From Prevotella sp. (lineage in GTDB: Bacteria; Bacteroidota; Bacteroidia; Bacteroidales; Bacteroidaceae): a stretch of DNA of 53,557 bases. Both the position numbers and the translations under genes were made by a program. The first letter of the stretch is position 1, and each line of letters begins with the position of its first letter. Positions 1 through 8,688 of the stretch are shown here, piece after piece. Under the pieces are notes generated by a model. The model made no database searches and was not told where the DNA came from. It saw nothing but the letters and a program-made list of their open reading frames with translations. The stretch lies in contig JAILFH010000015.1 in NCBI GenBank assembly GCA_024697645.1, forward strand, positions 1 through 53,557, given 5' to 3'.

Positions 1-678
1 GGAGAGGACAAGCGGGGTATCGGTCATAGGCACTGCCTCTGAATGATGGTCCATGAGACTATATGGCTCGCCGTCCTTATTGACAAAGCCGAAACCCACG
101 TTTTTTATGGCAGGTTGGATGAGTTTTCCATCGCGCCAGACGAACATCGTCTTCTGATTATTCTTGTTAACTGACCAAGCCTCATTCCTATACTCGAGAC
201 GCTGGGCATAGTAGGAATAGACGAGATAGGTGTAGTCGTCCTCACGCATCAACTGTGGACCAGTAAACCAGAGGGTGTCGCCTTGCTCGCCACGACCGCC
301 CCAGGTACCCTTCATCCAAGCGTCGGAATGATAGGCAACAATGGGGTCGTAGAGATAAACAAAACCGTCGTCACCCTCTACCCACTTACAAACCTTGCCC
401 TCATAGGCTACGTTGTCGCGTGTCTGGCCAAGATTGGTCACCATCGATACCGACGAACGGGTGAGACCATCATGGAGAATGCCTGCAGGCTGCTCGCTGA
501 GAATGGCGGCTCGTCTGGGCGCAACCTTCTGCATATGGTTGCGTGGCAATGCGGCTGATGCTTTGTCAGACACTACACTCTGCTGTATTCCAGGGAGTTG
601 CTGTAAACGCGTAGTTGGCTGGGCACAAATGCCTAATGTCACGACAGCAAGCGCAAAGGTCAAGTATAATCTTTTCAT
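1..678 (-). CDS. exported protein of unknown function, C-terminus cut by window edge
   Basis: An open frame of 226 codons runs from an ATG at 678 to the left edge with no stop, so the C-terminus lies outside. The protein begins MKRLYLTFALAVVTLGICAQ, a signal peptide with likely cleavage after Ala or Gln near residue 20, so it is exported. The mature part is soluble, rich in Trp, Tyr and Asp, and has no transmembrane segment or domain that I recognise. A TATCTTTG box lies 43-50 bases upstream, supporting this start. The gene is preceded by two terminator-like hairpins, so it is probably its own transcription unit. The coding frame is inferred from the signal peptide and absence of stops; the function is unknown. 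Confidence 0.8.
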   Translation of the reverse strand, partial: MKRLYLTFALAVVTLGICAQPTTRLQQLPGIQQSVVSDKASAALPRNHMQKVAPRRAAILSEQPAGILHDGLTRSSVSMVTNLGQTRDNVAYEGKVCKWVEGDDGFVYLYDPIVAYHSDAWMKGTWGGRGEQGDTLWFTGPQLMREDDYTYLVYSYYAQRLEYRNEAWSVNKNNQKTMFVWRDGKLIQPAIKNVGFGFVNKDGEPYSLMDHHSEAVPMTDTPLVLS

Positions 679-720
679 ATAGATATTTTTTATTGGTTAG
701 ATTAAATCTGTAATTTTGCG

Positions 721-728
721 CAAAGATA
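721..728 (-). promoter_or_regulatory. -7 box (TATCTTTG) for the truncated exported protein
   Basis: On the minus strand TATCTTTG matches the Bacteroidota -7 consensus TAnnTTTG and lies 43 bases before the ATG at 678. I see no good TTTG -33 element at the usual spacing, so this is a partial match. Confidence 0.5.
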
Positions 729-828
729 ATGAAAAAAGAGCGAAAACAGGAAAAAGTGAATATAAATTTTTTGAAATTTCTATTTAAACCTTCAACTTCA
801 TATATCAAATAGGATTTTAACGCCTTTA

Positions 829-868
829 TAAAAACAGAGGTAAACAACTTTAAAGTTATTCACCTCTG
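829..868 (-). terminator. second terminator-like hairpin downstream of the FISUMP operon
   Basis: Arms 835-848 and 855-868 pair over 14 positions, with a few G-U or mismatched pairs, around the loop TTTAAA. On the minus strand the hairpin is followed by TTTTTAT. It lies in the 343-base gap between the FISUMP gene and the truncated exported protein, behind a stronger terminator at 949-980. It is either a back-up terminator or the end of an unseen small RNA. The rest of the gap is AT-rich and I see no gene in it. Confidence 0.55.
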
Positions 869-948
869 CTGATTTAGATTATAATCTGGATTCAATTTTC
901 CTATCGGTTTTCCTGTCTAAAAACAAGTTAATACTAATGAAAACCAAC

Positions 949-980
949 AAAAAAATCGGAGGGATTCATTCCCTCCGATT
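949..980 (-). terminator. intrinsic terminator of the FISUMP gene row
   Basis: Perfect 10-base arms 954-963 and 971-980 (AATCGGAGGG and its complement) enclose a 7-base loop. On the minus strand they are followed by a run of seven T. It lies 41 bases past the stop of the FISUMP gene that ends at 1022. Confidence 0.9.
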
Positions 981-1021
981 CAGATTAATCCTGTTGCTCT
1001 AATTCTCTATTCTTCGCCCTC

Positions 1022-2344
1022 CTATTGCCTTCTTACAGGGCGAATCGTACAGCCTAAATCTCGGTAAGAACCATTTATTAAACCTCCTCCATTGGAAGTG
1101 TACATTTTATATGCTTTTCCAGAAGATTCAAGCGTTTTAGACCAATAGTAGCCATTCTCGCCGTCATAGTTCAAACTTGAGGTGCGAACACCTGCGGCTG
1201 GCAAGAATATTTGGTAGCCGTTGGATTTGCTCGTGATTAAGAGGCCATATTCGCTTCCCACATCAGTCCAGTCTAAGGTGCAATATTCACTATTTAAGAG
1301 TTCTACCATCTGGGCTTGGGTGGGCATGCACCAATTGCTGCCCCAGTTGACATAGGCAGCATCATCGGAGAGTTCGAGTTCGGTGAGGTTGTCAACGAAA
1401 CCGTTGTACCCATAACTGCTCACCAAACAATATTTGGTGAGCGAAGTTATTGAGGAGCCCTCGCAGTACTTATAATTAGCAAAATTGAATATATAACCAT
1501 CGCTAACGTCGCTTGTATGGCCAACGGTTTCGCCCCAAGCGAAATAGAGGCCGTATTCGTAAATCTCATCAGCACCTATATTCTGAGTAGCCCACAGCGT
1601 GCCGCTGGGAAGGCCGAGATCGACATAATCATGTTCCCGCACGAGTACTTCAAACGTTGTCGTAACGCCGCTGTCATCTTGGGCTTTCAGGGTGACGATA
1701 GCCGTTCCAGTCTGGTTTGCGGTAAGTTTAAACTGGTTGTTGCCAAGTTCTTGCACGGAGACGACGCTATTGTCGCTGCAGGTAGCAGAGACCCAGGGAT
1801 TGTCGGCATCTTCGGGCACTATGGAGGCGGTAATCACCTTTTGTTCGCCCAGGTAGAAATAGTAGCGGGATAGAGGTACGCTTATGCTCGTAATATATAC
1901 AGGCATAGTGGAATAGTAATAGGTGAACTCGCCCGTCGCGTAGTTCATCGTGAGGAAATATTCGGAGGTTGCCTCAATGATAGGTAGCAGGTAAAGCGGA
2001 TTGCCCGATGCATCCTTCACGAGCACGCGACCCTGAGCGGGATAATAGGCATAGGTGCCATTAGAGATGCCCTGATAGTTGGTGGTACCGTCCTCGTTAA
2101 AAACGAAAGAGGAACCATCTGCAGTATACCAAGTTCCCACCAAAAGGGAATTGTCGACCTCGAAAGGCGAAGTGGTGACGGAGATTGTCTCCGTTGGCGT
2201 CTTGCCTAAAATAACATTCACCAAATAGGTAACGTCAGCGATCGACACCTGGTTATCGTCGTTCATGTCGCCCTTCAGCAACTGGGCATTTGCAGAGCCC
2301 GCAGCCGAGAGCAGCAATAGGAGAGATAAAATAAGTTTTTTCAT
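1022..2344 (-). CDS. secreted mosaic protein: dockerin-like, lipocalin-like, Ig-like and FISUMP domains
   Basis: The start is taken at the ATG at 2344, because MKKLILSLLLLLSAAGSANA is a clean signal peptide; an upstream in-frame ATG would only add 16 unrelated residues. Of 440 residues, about 22-50 form a dockerin-like half repeat (GDMNDDNQVSIADV), about 65-160 resemble a lipocalin-like beta domain (LVGTWYTADG), about 163-240 are a bacterial Ig-like (BIG2) domain, and about 243-440 are a Fibrobacter-paralogous (FISUMP) domain with GLPSGTLWAT, YFAWGE, NWCMPT and a final IRPVRR. FISUMP proteins are surface or secreted; their biochemical role is unknown. The N-terminal half matches the gene ending at 4523 and the C-terminal half matches the gene ending at 2476, so it looks like a recombinant of its two neighbours. 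Confidence 0.88.
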   Translation of the reverse strand: MKKLILSLLLLLSAAGSANAQLLKGDMNDDNQVSIADVTYLVNVILGKTPTETISVTTSPFEVDNSLLVGTWYTADGSSFVFNEDGTTNYQGISNGTYAYYPAQGRVLVKDASGNPLYLLPIIEATSEYFLTMNYATGEFTYYYSTMPVYITSISVPLSRYYFYLGEQKVITASIVPEDADNPWVSATCSDNSVVSVQELGNNQFKLTANQTGTAIVTLKAQDDSGVTTTFEVLVREHDYVDLGLPSGTLWATQNIGADEIYEYGLYFAWGETVGHTSDVSDGYIFNFANYKYCEGSSITSLTKYCLVSSYGYNGFVDNLTELELSDDAAYVNWGSNWCMPTQAQMVELLNSEYCTLDWTDVGSEYGLLITSKSNGYQIFLPAAGVRTSSLNYDGENGYYWSKTLESSGKAYKMYTSNGGGLINGSYRDLGCTIRPVRRQ

Positions 2345-2411
2345 CGTTATTGGATTTCTGAATATGTTTAGGGATGATATAGCTGTTGGCACAGATGTTG
2401 TTGATTTGCGA

Positions 2412-2468
2412 CAAATAATCGGAGAAATCGGAAAGGGCAGATTAATCCGATCAATCTTACCTCTCCGA
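2412..2468 (-). terminator. weak hairpin between two FISUMP genes
   Basis: Outer arms TCGGAGA (2419-2425) and TCTCCGA (2462-2468), with a nested ATCGGA/TCCGAT pair, lie just past the stop at 2476. The T tract on the minus strand is poor (TTATTTG), so this is a possible attenuator rather than a firm terminator. Confidence 0.3.
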
Positions 2469-2475
2469 CCTCTTC

Positions 2476-4458
2476 TTATTGCCTCCTTACAGGGCGAATC
2501 GTATAACCATGATATCGAGCATTATTGTTGTTATAATACCCTTCATCGAAAATGACCGCTCTATAGGCTTGAGTTGTCCCATTGTAGAGCGTTTTGGACC
2601 AATAGTAGCCTTTCTCGCCTGCTTCGTCAAATGTTGTGGAATTGCGATAGCCTGCAGCTGGCAAGAAAATTTGTTTGCTGTTGTATATACTTGTGATTAA
2701 GAGGCCATATTCGCTTCCCACATCAGTCCATTTTAAGGTGCAGTTATCACTATTAAAGAGTTCTACCATCTGGGCTTGAGTGGGCATACACCAATTGCTG
2801 CCCCAGTTGACATAGGCGGCATCGTCGGAGAGTTCGAGTTCGGTGAGGTTGTCAACGAAACCGTTGTAACCATAACTGCTATCAGAGCAATATTTGGTGA
2901 TCGCATGATCAGTTGAACCTTCGTAGTACTTATAGTTTGCGTAGTCGAATTTGTAACCGTCGCTGACGTCGCTTGTATGGCCAACGGTTTCGCCCCAAGC
3001 GAAATAGAGGCCACTTTCATAAATCTCATCAGCGCCTATATTCTGAGTAGCCCACAGCGTGCCGCTGGGAAGGCCGAGATCGACAGACTCGTGATCTTTG
3101 ACGACTACTCCAAACTCTTTCGTTACGCCGCTGCCATCTTGAGCTTTCAGGGTGACTTCAGCTGTCCCAGGCTGGTTTGCGATAAGCTTAAACTGATTGT
3201 TGCCAAGATCTTGCACGGAGACGACGCTATTGTCGCTGCAGGTCGCATAGACCCAGGGATAGTCGGCATCTTCGGGCAATATGGAGGCGGTAATTTCCTT
3301 TTGGTCGCCCAAATAGAGGTAATAGACGGACAGAGGTACGCTTATGCTCGTGATGTAAGTCTCCAACTCGTTCACCGTGACCTCGCAGGCGGCGAAAACG
3401 CCGCTGCCATCGGTGGCCGCACAGGTGATGGTGGCTGTGCCTTCGGAAAGGGGCTCGAGGAAGCCATCGTCGACCGTGACTACGCTCTCGTTGCTACTCG
3501 TCCATTTAAGTTGGCTCTTGAGAGTGGCGTTTGAGGGCGCTACGGTGGCGTCAAGGAGTTCGGTCATTCCCACGCAAGTGGTGAGGGTAGTCTGGCTAAG
3601 CGTGATGCTCGTAATAGGCACGGGCACAGTGGAATAGTAATAGGTGAACACGCCTGTGCCGTAATCCATAATGAGCAGATGCTCGGAGGTAGCTTCGGCC
3701 ACGGGAATCAGGCAGAGTGGAGCGCCGGCGGAGGTCTTCACTAGAATACGGCTCGGCACGGGCTGATAGGTATAAGTGGCGCCACCAGGATAATTGGTCG
3801 TGCCGTCGGCGTTGAAATAGATATAATCGCCTTCAGCCGAGTACCACTGGCCTACCACTGGGTTGCTGTCCTCCTCTGAACTCTCCTCAGACTCGACGAA
3901 CGTGATAACAACGTCGATTACTGCAGCCTTGTTGTTTGCTACGAATGCCCATTTTGCGGTGTAGGTCTCACCAGCAACGTGGGTGTCGTCCATACAGCCA
4001 ATATAATTGATAAGACCAGAAGCAGGATCATCAATCTTCACGCAGACCATACCTGTTGAAGTATTCCAAGCCTCAGCGTCGCCAGAAGCATTACGCCAGC
4101 CGTCGGTAGTATTCTCAACGGCCACGTTGGTTGTTACGTTGACGATGTACAAGGTAGCCTCGCTGATAGCGCTTATACCGAGAGCATCAATAACTGCGTC
4201 TACGTCGAATTCTGCAGACCCGTCGCCATAAGCAGTCTTCTCTACTTCATTGTAGTTTACCGTCAAGGTTTCAACAACGGGAACCTCTGTTTGGCCGACG
4301 ATAATTGTCTCTTCCGACTGCGTATCTCCTGTCGCGGTCACGAAAGCCTCCAAGCCCGTGCTGAAAGTCGACAGTAAGCTGTTGTCCCCCAGCGTCAGGG
4401 CATCAGCGCCTACGAAAGCTGAGAGCAGCAATATAAAGCTAAGAAATATCCTTCTCAT
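2476..4458 (-). CDS. secreted protein: DUF4859-like, lipocalin-like, two Ig-like and FISUMP domains
   Basis: This 660-residue protein starts with a signal peptide (about 1-20). Residues about 55-185 resemble DUF4859, a Bacteroidota domain, shown by the run NTTDGWRNASGDA, VKIDDPASG and YTAKWAFVANNK. About 200-275 is a lipocalin-like beta domain (VGQWYSAEGDYIYFNADG). Two BIG2 Ig-like domains follow at about 280-365 and 370-450. A FISUMP domain fills 455-660. It lacks the dockerin-like segment of its two neighbours. It lies 64 bases after the upstream FISUMP gene, so the two are probably co-transcribed. Its last third is nearly the same at DNA level as the neighbour at 1022-2344, including an identical stretch around the CMPTQAQMVEL motif, which points to recent duplication or gene conversion. 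Probable role: cell-surface display or adhesion. Confidence 0.88.
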   Translation of the reverse strand: MRRIFLSFILLLSAFVGADALTLGDNSLLSTFSTGLEAFVTATGDTQSEETIIVGQTEVPVVETLTVNYNEVEKTAYGDGSAEFDVDAVIDALGISAISEATLYIVNVTTNVAVENTTDGWRNASGDAEAWNTSTGMVCVKIDDPASGLINYIGCMDDTHVAGETYTAKWAFVANNKAAVIDVVITFVESEESSEEDSNPVVGQWYSAEGDYIYFNADGTTNYPGGATYTYQPVPSRILVKTSAGAPLCLIPVAEATSEHLLIMDYGTGVFTYYYSTVPVPITSITLSQTTLTTCVGMTELLDATVAPSNATLKSQLKWTSSNESVVTVDDGFLEPLSEGTATITCAATDGSGVFAACEVTVNELETYITSISVPLSVYYLYLGDQKEITASILPEDADYPWVYATCSDNSVVSVQDLGNNQFKLIANQPGTAEVTLKAQDGSGVTKEFGVVVKDHESVDLGLPSGTLWATQNIGADEIYESGLYFAWGETVGHTSDVSDGYKFDYANYKYYEGSTDHAITKYCSDSSYGYNGFVDNLTELELSDDAAYVNWGSNWCMPTQAQMVELFNSDNCTLKWTDVGSEYGLLITSIYNSKQIFLPAAGYRNSTTFDEAGEKGYYWSKTLYNGTTQAYRAVIFDEGYYNNNNARYHGYTIRPVRRQ

Positions 4459-4522
4459 TTTTCAATTCGTTTTAGTTGAAGATGATTGTTTAAAACTGAA
4501 TAGCCATTTGCGGATTCCAACC

Positions 4523-5545
4523 TTAGTTGCTAACCCAGACAGGGCGGATACTCATGCCTATACAGCGATCTTGGTTACCAGTATAGTTCATTTGTGAACT
4601 TATCAGCCTATAATAAGCTTGATATGGCTTATTTTCTGTAACTACTGTACGCGACCAATAATAACCAACAGAGCCCTTATTTATTGTAGAAGAGCCAGCG
4701 TATTCTCCTCCATTTGGCAAGAAGATTGTATTGCCGTTTGGGCCAGTCACTTCAAATCCGCCCCAACCATTCTTTGAGGCCGCTGTCCACGTGCATTCTG
4801 TCTCAAGTTCATCCCATTGATCTTTTGAGGGTATGCGCCAATTGTTGCCCCAGTTGACGTAGGCCGCATCGTCGGATATTTCAAGCCCAGTGAGGTTGTC
4901 AACAGTACCATAACTGCTGTCGGAACAATATTTGGTAAGTGTCGTATTCGTACCCTCGCAGTACTTATAGGTAGCCCAAGAATAAGCTTTCTTGTCGCCC
5001 GTGGTCTCTCCCCAAGCGAAATAAGAGCCTGGATATTCTGGTTGGGATGCTCCAATATTGCAGGAGGCCCACTTGGTGCCGCTGGGCAGACCGAGATCGA
5101 CGTAGTAATGAGCGTAATAGTAGGAGAACTCGCCCGTAGTGTAATCCATCGTGAGGAAATATCCGGAGGTTGCCTCAATGATAGGTAGCAGGTAAAGCGG
5201 ATTGCCCGATGCATCCTTCACCAGCACGCGACTTTGAGCGGGATAATAGGCATAGGTGGCATTAGAGATGCCCCGATAATTGGTGGTGCTATCCTCGTTA
5301 AAGTATAAAATGGATCCATCAGCAGCATACCAAGTTCCTACCAAAATGGAATTGTCAACCTCGAAAGGCGATGTGGTGACGTCGATGGTCTCCATAGGCG
5401 TTTTGCCCAGAATAACATTCACCAAATAGGTAACGTCAGCGATGGACACTTGGCCATCGTCGTTCATGTCGCCCTTCAGCAACTGAGCATTTGCGGAACC
5501 CATAGCCGAGAGCAGTAATAGGAAAGAAATGATAAGTTTTTTCAT
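4523..5545 (-). CDS. secreted protein: dockerin-like, lipocalin-like and FISUMP domains
   Basis: The protein has 340 residues: signal peptide 1-20, dockerin-like half repeat about 22-50 (GDMNDDGQVSIADV), lipocalin-like domain about 67-145, and FISUMP domain about 147-340 (GLPSGTKWASCNIGA, YFAWGETTG, NWRIPS, SIRPVWV). It has no Ig-like domain; the FISUMP domain directly follows the lipocalin-like part. The N-terminal 140 residues are close to those of the gene at 1022-2344, while the FISUMP part is more divergent. It is the first gene of the three-gene row and has a TAATTTTG box upstream. The role is inferred only: secreted or surface protein. Confidence 0.88.
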   Translation of the reverse strand: MKKLIISFLLLLSAMGSANAQLLKGDMNDDGQVSIADVTYLVNVILGKTPMETIDVTTSPFEVDNSILVGTWYAADGSILYFNEDSTTNYRGISNATYAYYPAQSRVLVKDASGNPLYLLPIIEATSGYFLTMDYTTGEFSYYYAHYYVDLGLPSGTKWASCNIGASQPEYPGSYFAWGETTGDKKAYSWATYKYCEGTNTTLTKYCSDSSYGTVDNLTGLEISDDAAYVNWGNNWRIPSKDQWDELETECTWTAASKNGWGGFEVTGPNGNTIFLPNGGEYAGSSTINKGSVGYYWSRTVVTENKPYQAYYRLISSQMNYTGNQDRCIGMSIRPVWVSN

Positions 5546-5596
5546 TATTATCAGTTTTAAAAATTTATCTTTTTAATTATACAAAATCGTACTCTG

Positions 5597-5604
5597 CAAA
5601 ATTA
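5597..5604 (-). promoter_or_regulatory. -7 box (TAATTTTG) for the three-gene FISUMP row
   Basis: The minus strand reads TAATTTTG, a TAnnTTTG match, 51 bases before the ATG at 5545. No convincing -33 element was found. The remaining upstream sequence to 5732 is AT-rich with no gene. Confidence 0.45.
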
Positions 5605-5732
5605 ACTATTTTGGGTGAGATTCGTTTGGATTATTAGGACAACATTTTGCATTACTCGGACATTATAACCCTAAAAACGGATAAACATGCGATTTTTCGA
5701 CCTTTAGCATTATTAAAGGCAAAAACTATTGC

Positions 5733-5760
5733 AAAAAAAGCGGTGAACAATGTTCACCGC
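5733..5760 (-). terminator. intrinsic terminator of the thioredoxin-fold lipoprotein gene
   Basis: Perfect 9-base arms GCGGTGAAC (5740-5748) and GTTCACCGC (5752-5760) with a 3-base loop are followed on the minus strand by seven T. It lies 80 bases past the stop at 5840. Confidence 0.9.
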
Positions 5761-5839
5761 CAATAGTCAAAACTTTTTTATACGAAACGAGGGTCTCGTT
5801 CCCTTTTGTTTTCTTATTACTCTTCAAAAAAGTACCACC

Positions 5840-6892
5840 CTACTCCACAAGTCCGCGTACCTTCTCGAGAAGGGGAGTAAGCATGAGGCTGTGGGCCTCG
5901 AGTTTACCATTTCGATAGACAGCATTATCACCTACGAAGGTGAGTCCGAAGGCTTTTGGCACTGGGTGCTCATAAAACTGCTCACCACAGATAAGTGGAC
6001 TATCAAGGGAGTCACGCTTACAGACGCGTCGCCCTTCTGTTTCATTGGAGTCAAGGAAGATGGAAACCAACTTCATCTTTCCGTGCGAACCTCGCTGGAT
6101 GGTGCGCAGTTGTCGGAGCATGTTCATACTGTCGTAACTCCATGCTGCCCAAGCCATCACGACCACAACTGGCGTTCCACTAACGGAACTGGAGGTAATG
6201 GTCTGCCCACTGAGAGTTTTACCTGAGAATGAGGGCATAGAACTTCCCTTGGTTGTGCTACCCAGTACATCGAGTTTTGCCTTCAACAAAGTAATCTGTC
6301 CATTCTTTGGCTGACGCTCAGCCATCTGGTTAAGCAGGGAGGCTGCCTTACGATAGTCAGGGTCTACTGCCTGCACAAAATACTTCTTGACCAAATAAAC
6401 ACCGACTGGAGAGTCGGGATAATCTGCAATGAACTGTTCGGCAAGTTTGGCTGCCTCAGGAGGCGAGACACCGATAATCTGGCGACGGAACACCGTCATG
6501 AGTTCATTGGCCTTAGTACCTTTCACCTGAATTTCCTTCAGGTTGGTGGCGTCGCCGCGAACCTCTGCCGACTTACCTGGCTCCACGAATACAGGTTGTT
6601 CGGTAAAGTTTGGAAAGACGAGCATGATGGTACCTGGTGCATTACAAGGCAACTCGTAAGAGAACCGACCATTGCTCAAACGGATCGTGTCAATCTTGCT
6701 AAGGGCACCATCAGTGCTATAAACATAGAATTCACCCTGATTGAGGTTCTTGAATTTTCCCTCAAGGCTAAACATACGCCCGCTACCTCCACAGGCTGTG
6801 AGAAGCACGGCGAAGGAAGCGTACAGAAAGAACATAGGGAGTGAGCATGCCCACTCCCTATGCACTCCAAAGAGTGGATATAGGTATTTCAT
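5840..6892 (-). CDS. DUF4369-type lipoprotein with a thioredoxin fold lacking CXXC
   Basis: This 350-residue protein carries a lipobox (LLTAC, Cys34), so it is probably a lipoprotein facing the periplasm or outer membrane. Residues about 40-130 fit a DUF4369 beta domain (LEGKFKNLNQGEFYVYS), and about 210-345 fit a TlpA/ResA-like thioredoxin fold. At the place of the redox CXXC there is Ser252-Tyr-Asp-Ser255 in WAAWSYDSM, so disulfide exchange through the usual cysteines is not possible. The start at 6892 lies 7 bases after the upstream stop. An alternative start is Met20 at 6835, which gives a 14-residue signal before Cys; a perfect hairpin covers that ATG. It is probably co-transcribed with the TPR lipoprotein upstream. 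Confidence 0.82.
   Translation of the reverse strand: MKYLYPLFGVHREWACSLPMFFLYASFAVLLTACGGSGRMFSLEGKFKNLNQGEFYVYSTDGALSKIDTIRLSNGRFSYELPCNAPGTIMLVFPNFTEQPVFVEPGKSAEVRGDATNLKEIQVKGTKANELMTVFRRQIIGVSPPEAAKLAEQFIADYPDSPVGVYLVKKYFVQAVDPDYRKAASLLNQMAERQPKNGQITLLKAKLDVLGSTTKGSSMPSFSGKTLSGQTITSSSVSGTPVVVVMAWAAWSYDSMNMLRQLRTIQRGSHGKMKLVSIFLDSNETEGRRVCKRDSLDSPLICGEQFYEHPVPKAFGLTFVGDNAVYRNGKLEAHSLMLTPLLEKVRGLVE
6833..6862 (-). other. perfect 11-base hairpin at the start of the thioredoxin-fold gene
   Basis: Arms 6833-6843 and 6852-6862 (CATAGGGAGTG and its complement) pair perfectly around an 8-base loop. On the minus strand the second arm ends in ATG, the codon of Met20. It is followed by TTCTTTC, which is not a proper T tract. 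It could limit translation from Met20 or stabilise the upstream mRNA. Confidence 0.55.
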
Positions 6893-6899
6893 CAGGTAA

Positions 6900-8576
6900 T
6901 TATTTCAAAATAGACAACTCGAGATCCTTGTCGGCATATGCCTTCAGAGAGGGATCGAGTTGGAGCGCTTCCTTCAGATAGGACTCGGTGGCGAACTTGT
7001 TGCCGCGACGAGCAGCCACGATGGCATGGAGATAAGAAGTCATAGCATCGGGGTTCTTCACTGCGTCGAGGGTATTGATGGCACCTTCGTAGTTCTTATT
7101 GAGCAACTTAGCGAGGGCTGCGCTGTTAGATGCTGACTGTTCAAAGTTTGCCTCTGCCTGAGCGAAATTGCCCTTGGCAATATTGAGGTTACCGAGTGCC
7201 TCACCGAAACCATTTGCTCCAATAGCGTTGGAAATCTGCTCCTCTGCCTCTGCGAGTTTGCCGTTCTTCAGGGCAATGAGACCAAGATTAGCATAAGCCT
7301 CAGGAGCGTTCTTGTTGACACGAAGTGCCTTCTGAAGATAACTCTCAGCAGTTGCCTCATCGCCATTGTTGAAGGCGAGCACAGCAAGGTTGTTCAGAGC
7401 GCGATAGTCCTTGTCCCAATACTGGGCAGTCTTCTTATAGATGGCTTCCTTCTCTGCGTCATTATCGGTGAGTGCTGCTGCATAGAGCATCTCCTCAACG
7501 CTTAACTTGGTAGCGTCGGTAGCATACTGCTCCTTGATTTGCTCATCAGAACGACCTACAACATCGTAGTTGATAGTCATACGGGCACGACGAAGTTCAG
7601 GAAGAATACCGTCGGCAAGTTCACGGAATGCCTCACTCATGTTACGAATCTGCTGCTCGCGCTGCTCTGGATCCTTATACATCGAGAGGACACGGAGGAT
7701 GACATCCTTGTCCTGAATATTAGATGCCTGAACGAGTTGCTGGAAACCTTCCCAGTCCTGTGCGGTATAGTGAGCATCAACGTCTGTGTCAACCTTGGTC
7801 TGCTTCAGGGTCTTCTGGACATAGTCCTCAGAAGCATCCTGACGCTTCAAAGCAAGGCGATCGTTGTATTCAAAACCACCCTCAGGCGATGCGAATGCCT
7901 CAACCTCTACGTTCTTAATAGCAAGTTTCTCACCGCGATCGGCATTAATCTTCTGAAGCAGACGAACGAACTCCTGTACGGAATTGTTCTTCAGTTCACT
8001 CTGACGGAGCACAGCCTGATTGACGAGGAACTTCACGCTTGCATCGAGTTTCTGGCTCTGGATGCGCTGGAAGGAGTCAGGAGCAATACAGCCACCTGCC
8101 TGCATCATCGTCTGCTTATAGAGTTCGCTCGTGGCTACAACACCCGTGGCAACCTTCACGGCAGGAACAGCAACCTGCTTCTTGCCAATACGAGCCTGGA
8201 AGGTGAGATACATGTCACTCTTCTGCATGTCGGGCACATAGTCGAACTCTGTCTTCATCGTGTAGTGTCCACCGAGACGATAGGAGATGGTCTGGTCGTT
8301 GCCAAGAACCTTCTCGCCCTGGAATGTGGCGGGCATACCCTGTGCCACCTGTCCATCGGCATAGCGCAGTTCAGGAATAACAGTTACAACTGCCTTGCGC
8401 TTCATATATTTCTCAGGGAACTTACCATTGATCGTAGCGGGCACCTTGCCACCCTGTGTCTCCAGGGGGTTGGGAGTTACTTCGAAATTGTCGGCAGAAA
8501 GTGCGCCGAGTTTCGAACACGACGTTAATACAAAAACGAATGCTGCGAGCACAGCAAGAATGACATTTTTACGCAT
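6900..8576 (-). CDS. TPR lipoprotein with an OmpA-like central region
   Basis: The protein has 558 residues. The lipobox LTSC places the lipidated Cys at position 20. Residues about 30-150 are a beta-rich N-terminal part. About 215-345 contain an OmpA-like stretch (EAFASPEGGFEYNDRLA), the type that in Bacteroidota envelope proteins contacts peptidoglycan. About 355-555 carry tetratricopeptide repeats (for example APEAYANLGLIALKNGKLAEA). The role is probably in the cell envelope as a scaffold; the exact partner is unknown. It starts 113 bases downstream of the tRNA-Leu gene, in the same direction, and is followed after 7 bases by the thioredoxin-fold lipoprotein gene. I could not find a clear separate promoter, so read-through from the tRNA promoter is possible. 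Confidence 0.88.
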   Translation of the reverse strand: MRKNVILAVLAAFVFVLTSCSKLGALSADNFEVTPNPLETQGGKVPATINGKFPEKYMKRKAVVTVIPELRYADGQVAQGMPATFQGEKVLGNDQTISYRLGGHYTMKTEFDYVPDMQKSDMYLTFQARIGKKQVAVPAVKVATGVVATSELYKQTMMQAGGCIAPDSFQRIQSQKLDASVKFLVNQAVLRQSELKNNSVQEFVRLLQKINADRGEKLAIKNVEVEAFASPEGGFEYNDRLALKRQDASEDYVQKTLKQTKVDTDVDAHYTAQDWEGFQQLVQASNIQDKDVILRVLSMYKDPEQREQQIRNMSEAFRELADGILPELRRARMTINYDVVGRSDEQIKEQYATDATKLSVEEMLYAAALTDNDAEKEAIYKKTAQYWDKDYRALNNLAVLAFNNGDEATAESYLQKALRVNKNAPEAYANLGLIALKNGKLAEAEEQISNAIGANGFGEALGNLNIAKGNFAQAEANFEQSASNSAALAKLLNKNYEGAINTLDAVKNPDAMTSYLHAIVAARRGNKFATESYLKEALQLDPSLKAYADKDLELSILK

Positions 8577-8688
8577 GATGAAAATTTTATATTTCTTTGA
8601 TTCGCTTGAAAAATTACTTGTTTATCTAGTTTCATGGCAACGAAACCAAAAAGAAAACGTTGCCCTTGAAAAGTGACATAAAAGAAAG

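Noticed and set aside
566..847. 93-residue minus-strand ORF over the start of the truncated exported protein
   Set aside because: It overlaps a gene with a clear signal peptide, spans its promoter and part of a terminator hairpin, and has no recognisable content.
5781..5795. AACGAG/CTCGTT hairpin as another terminator of the thioredoxin-fold gene
   Set aside because: The stem is only six bases and no T tract follows on the minus strand; the hairpin at 5733-5760 is far better.
7539..8528. 329-residue plus-strand ORF opposite the TPR lipoprotein gene
   Set aside because: A shadow of the real minus-strand gene, which has a lipobox and TPR motifs.
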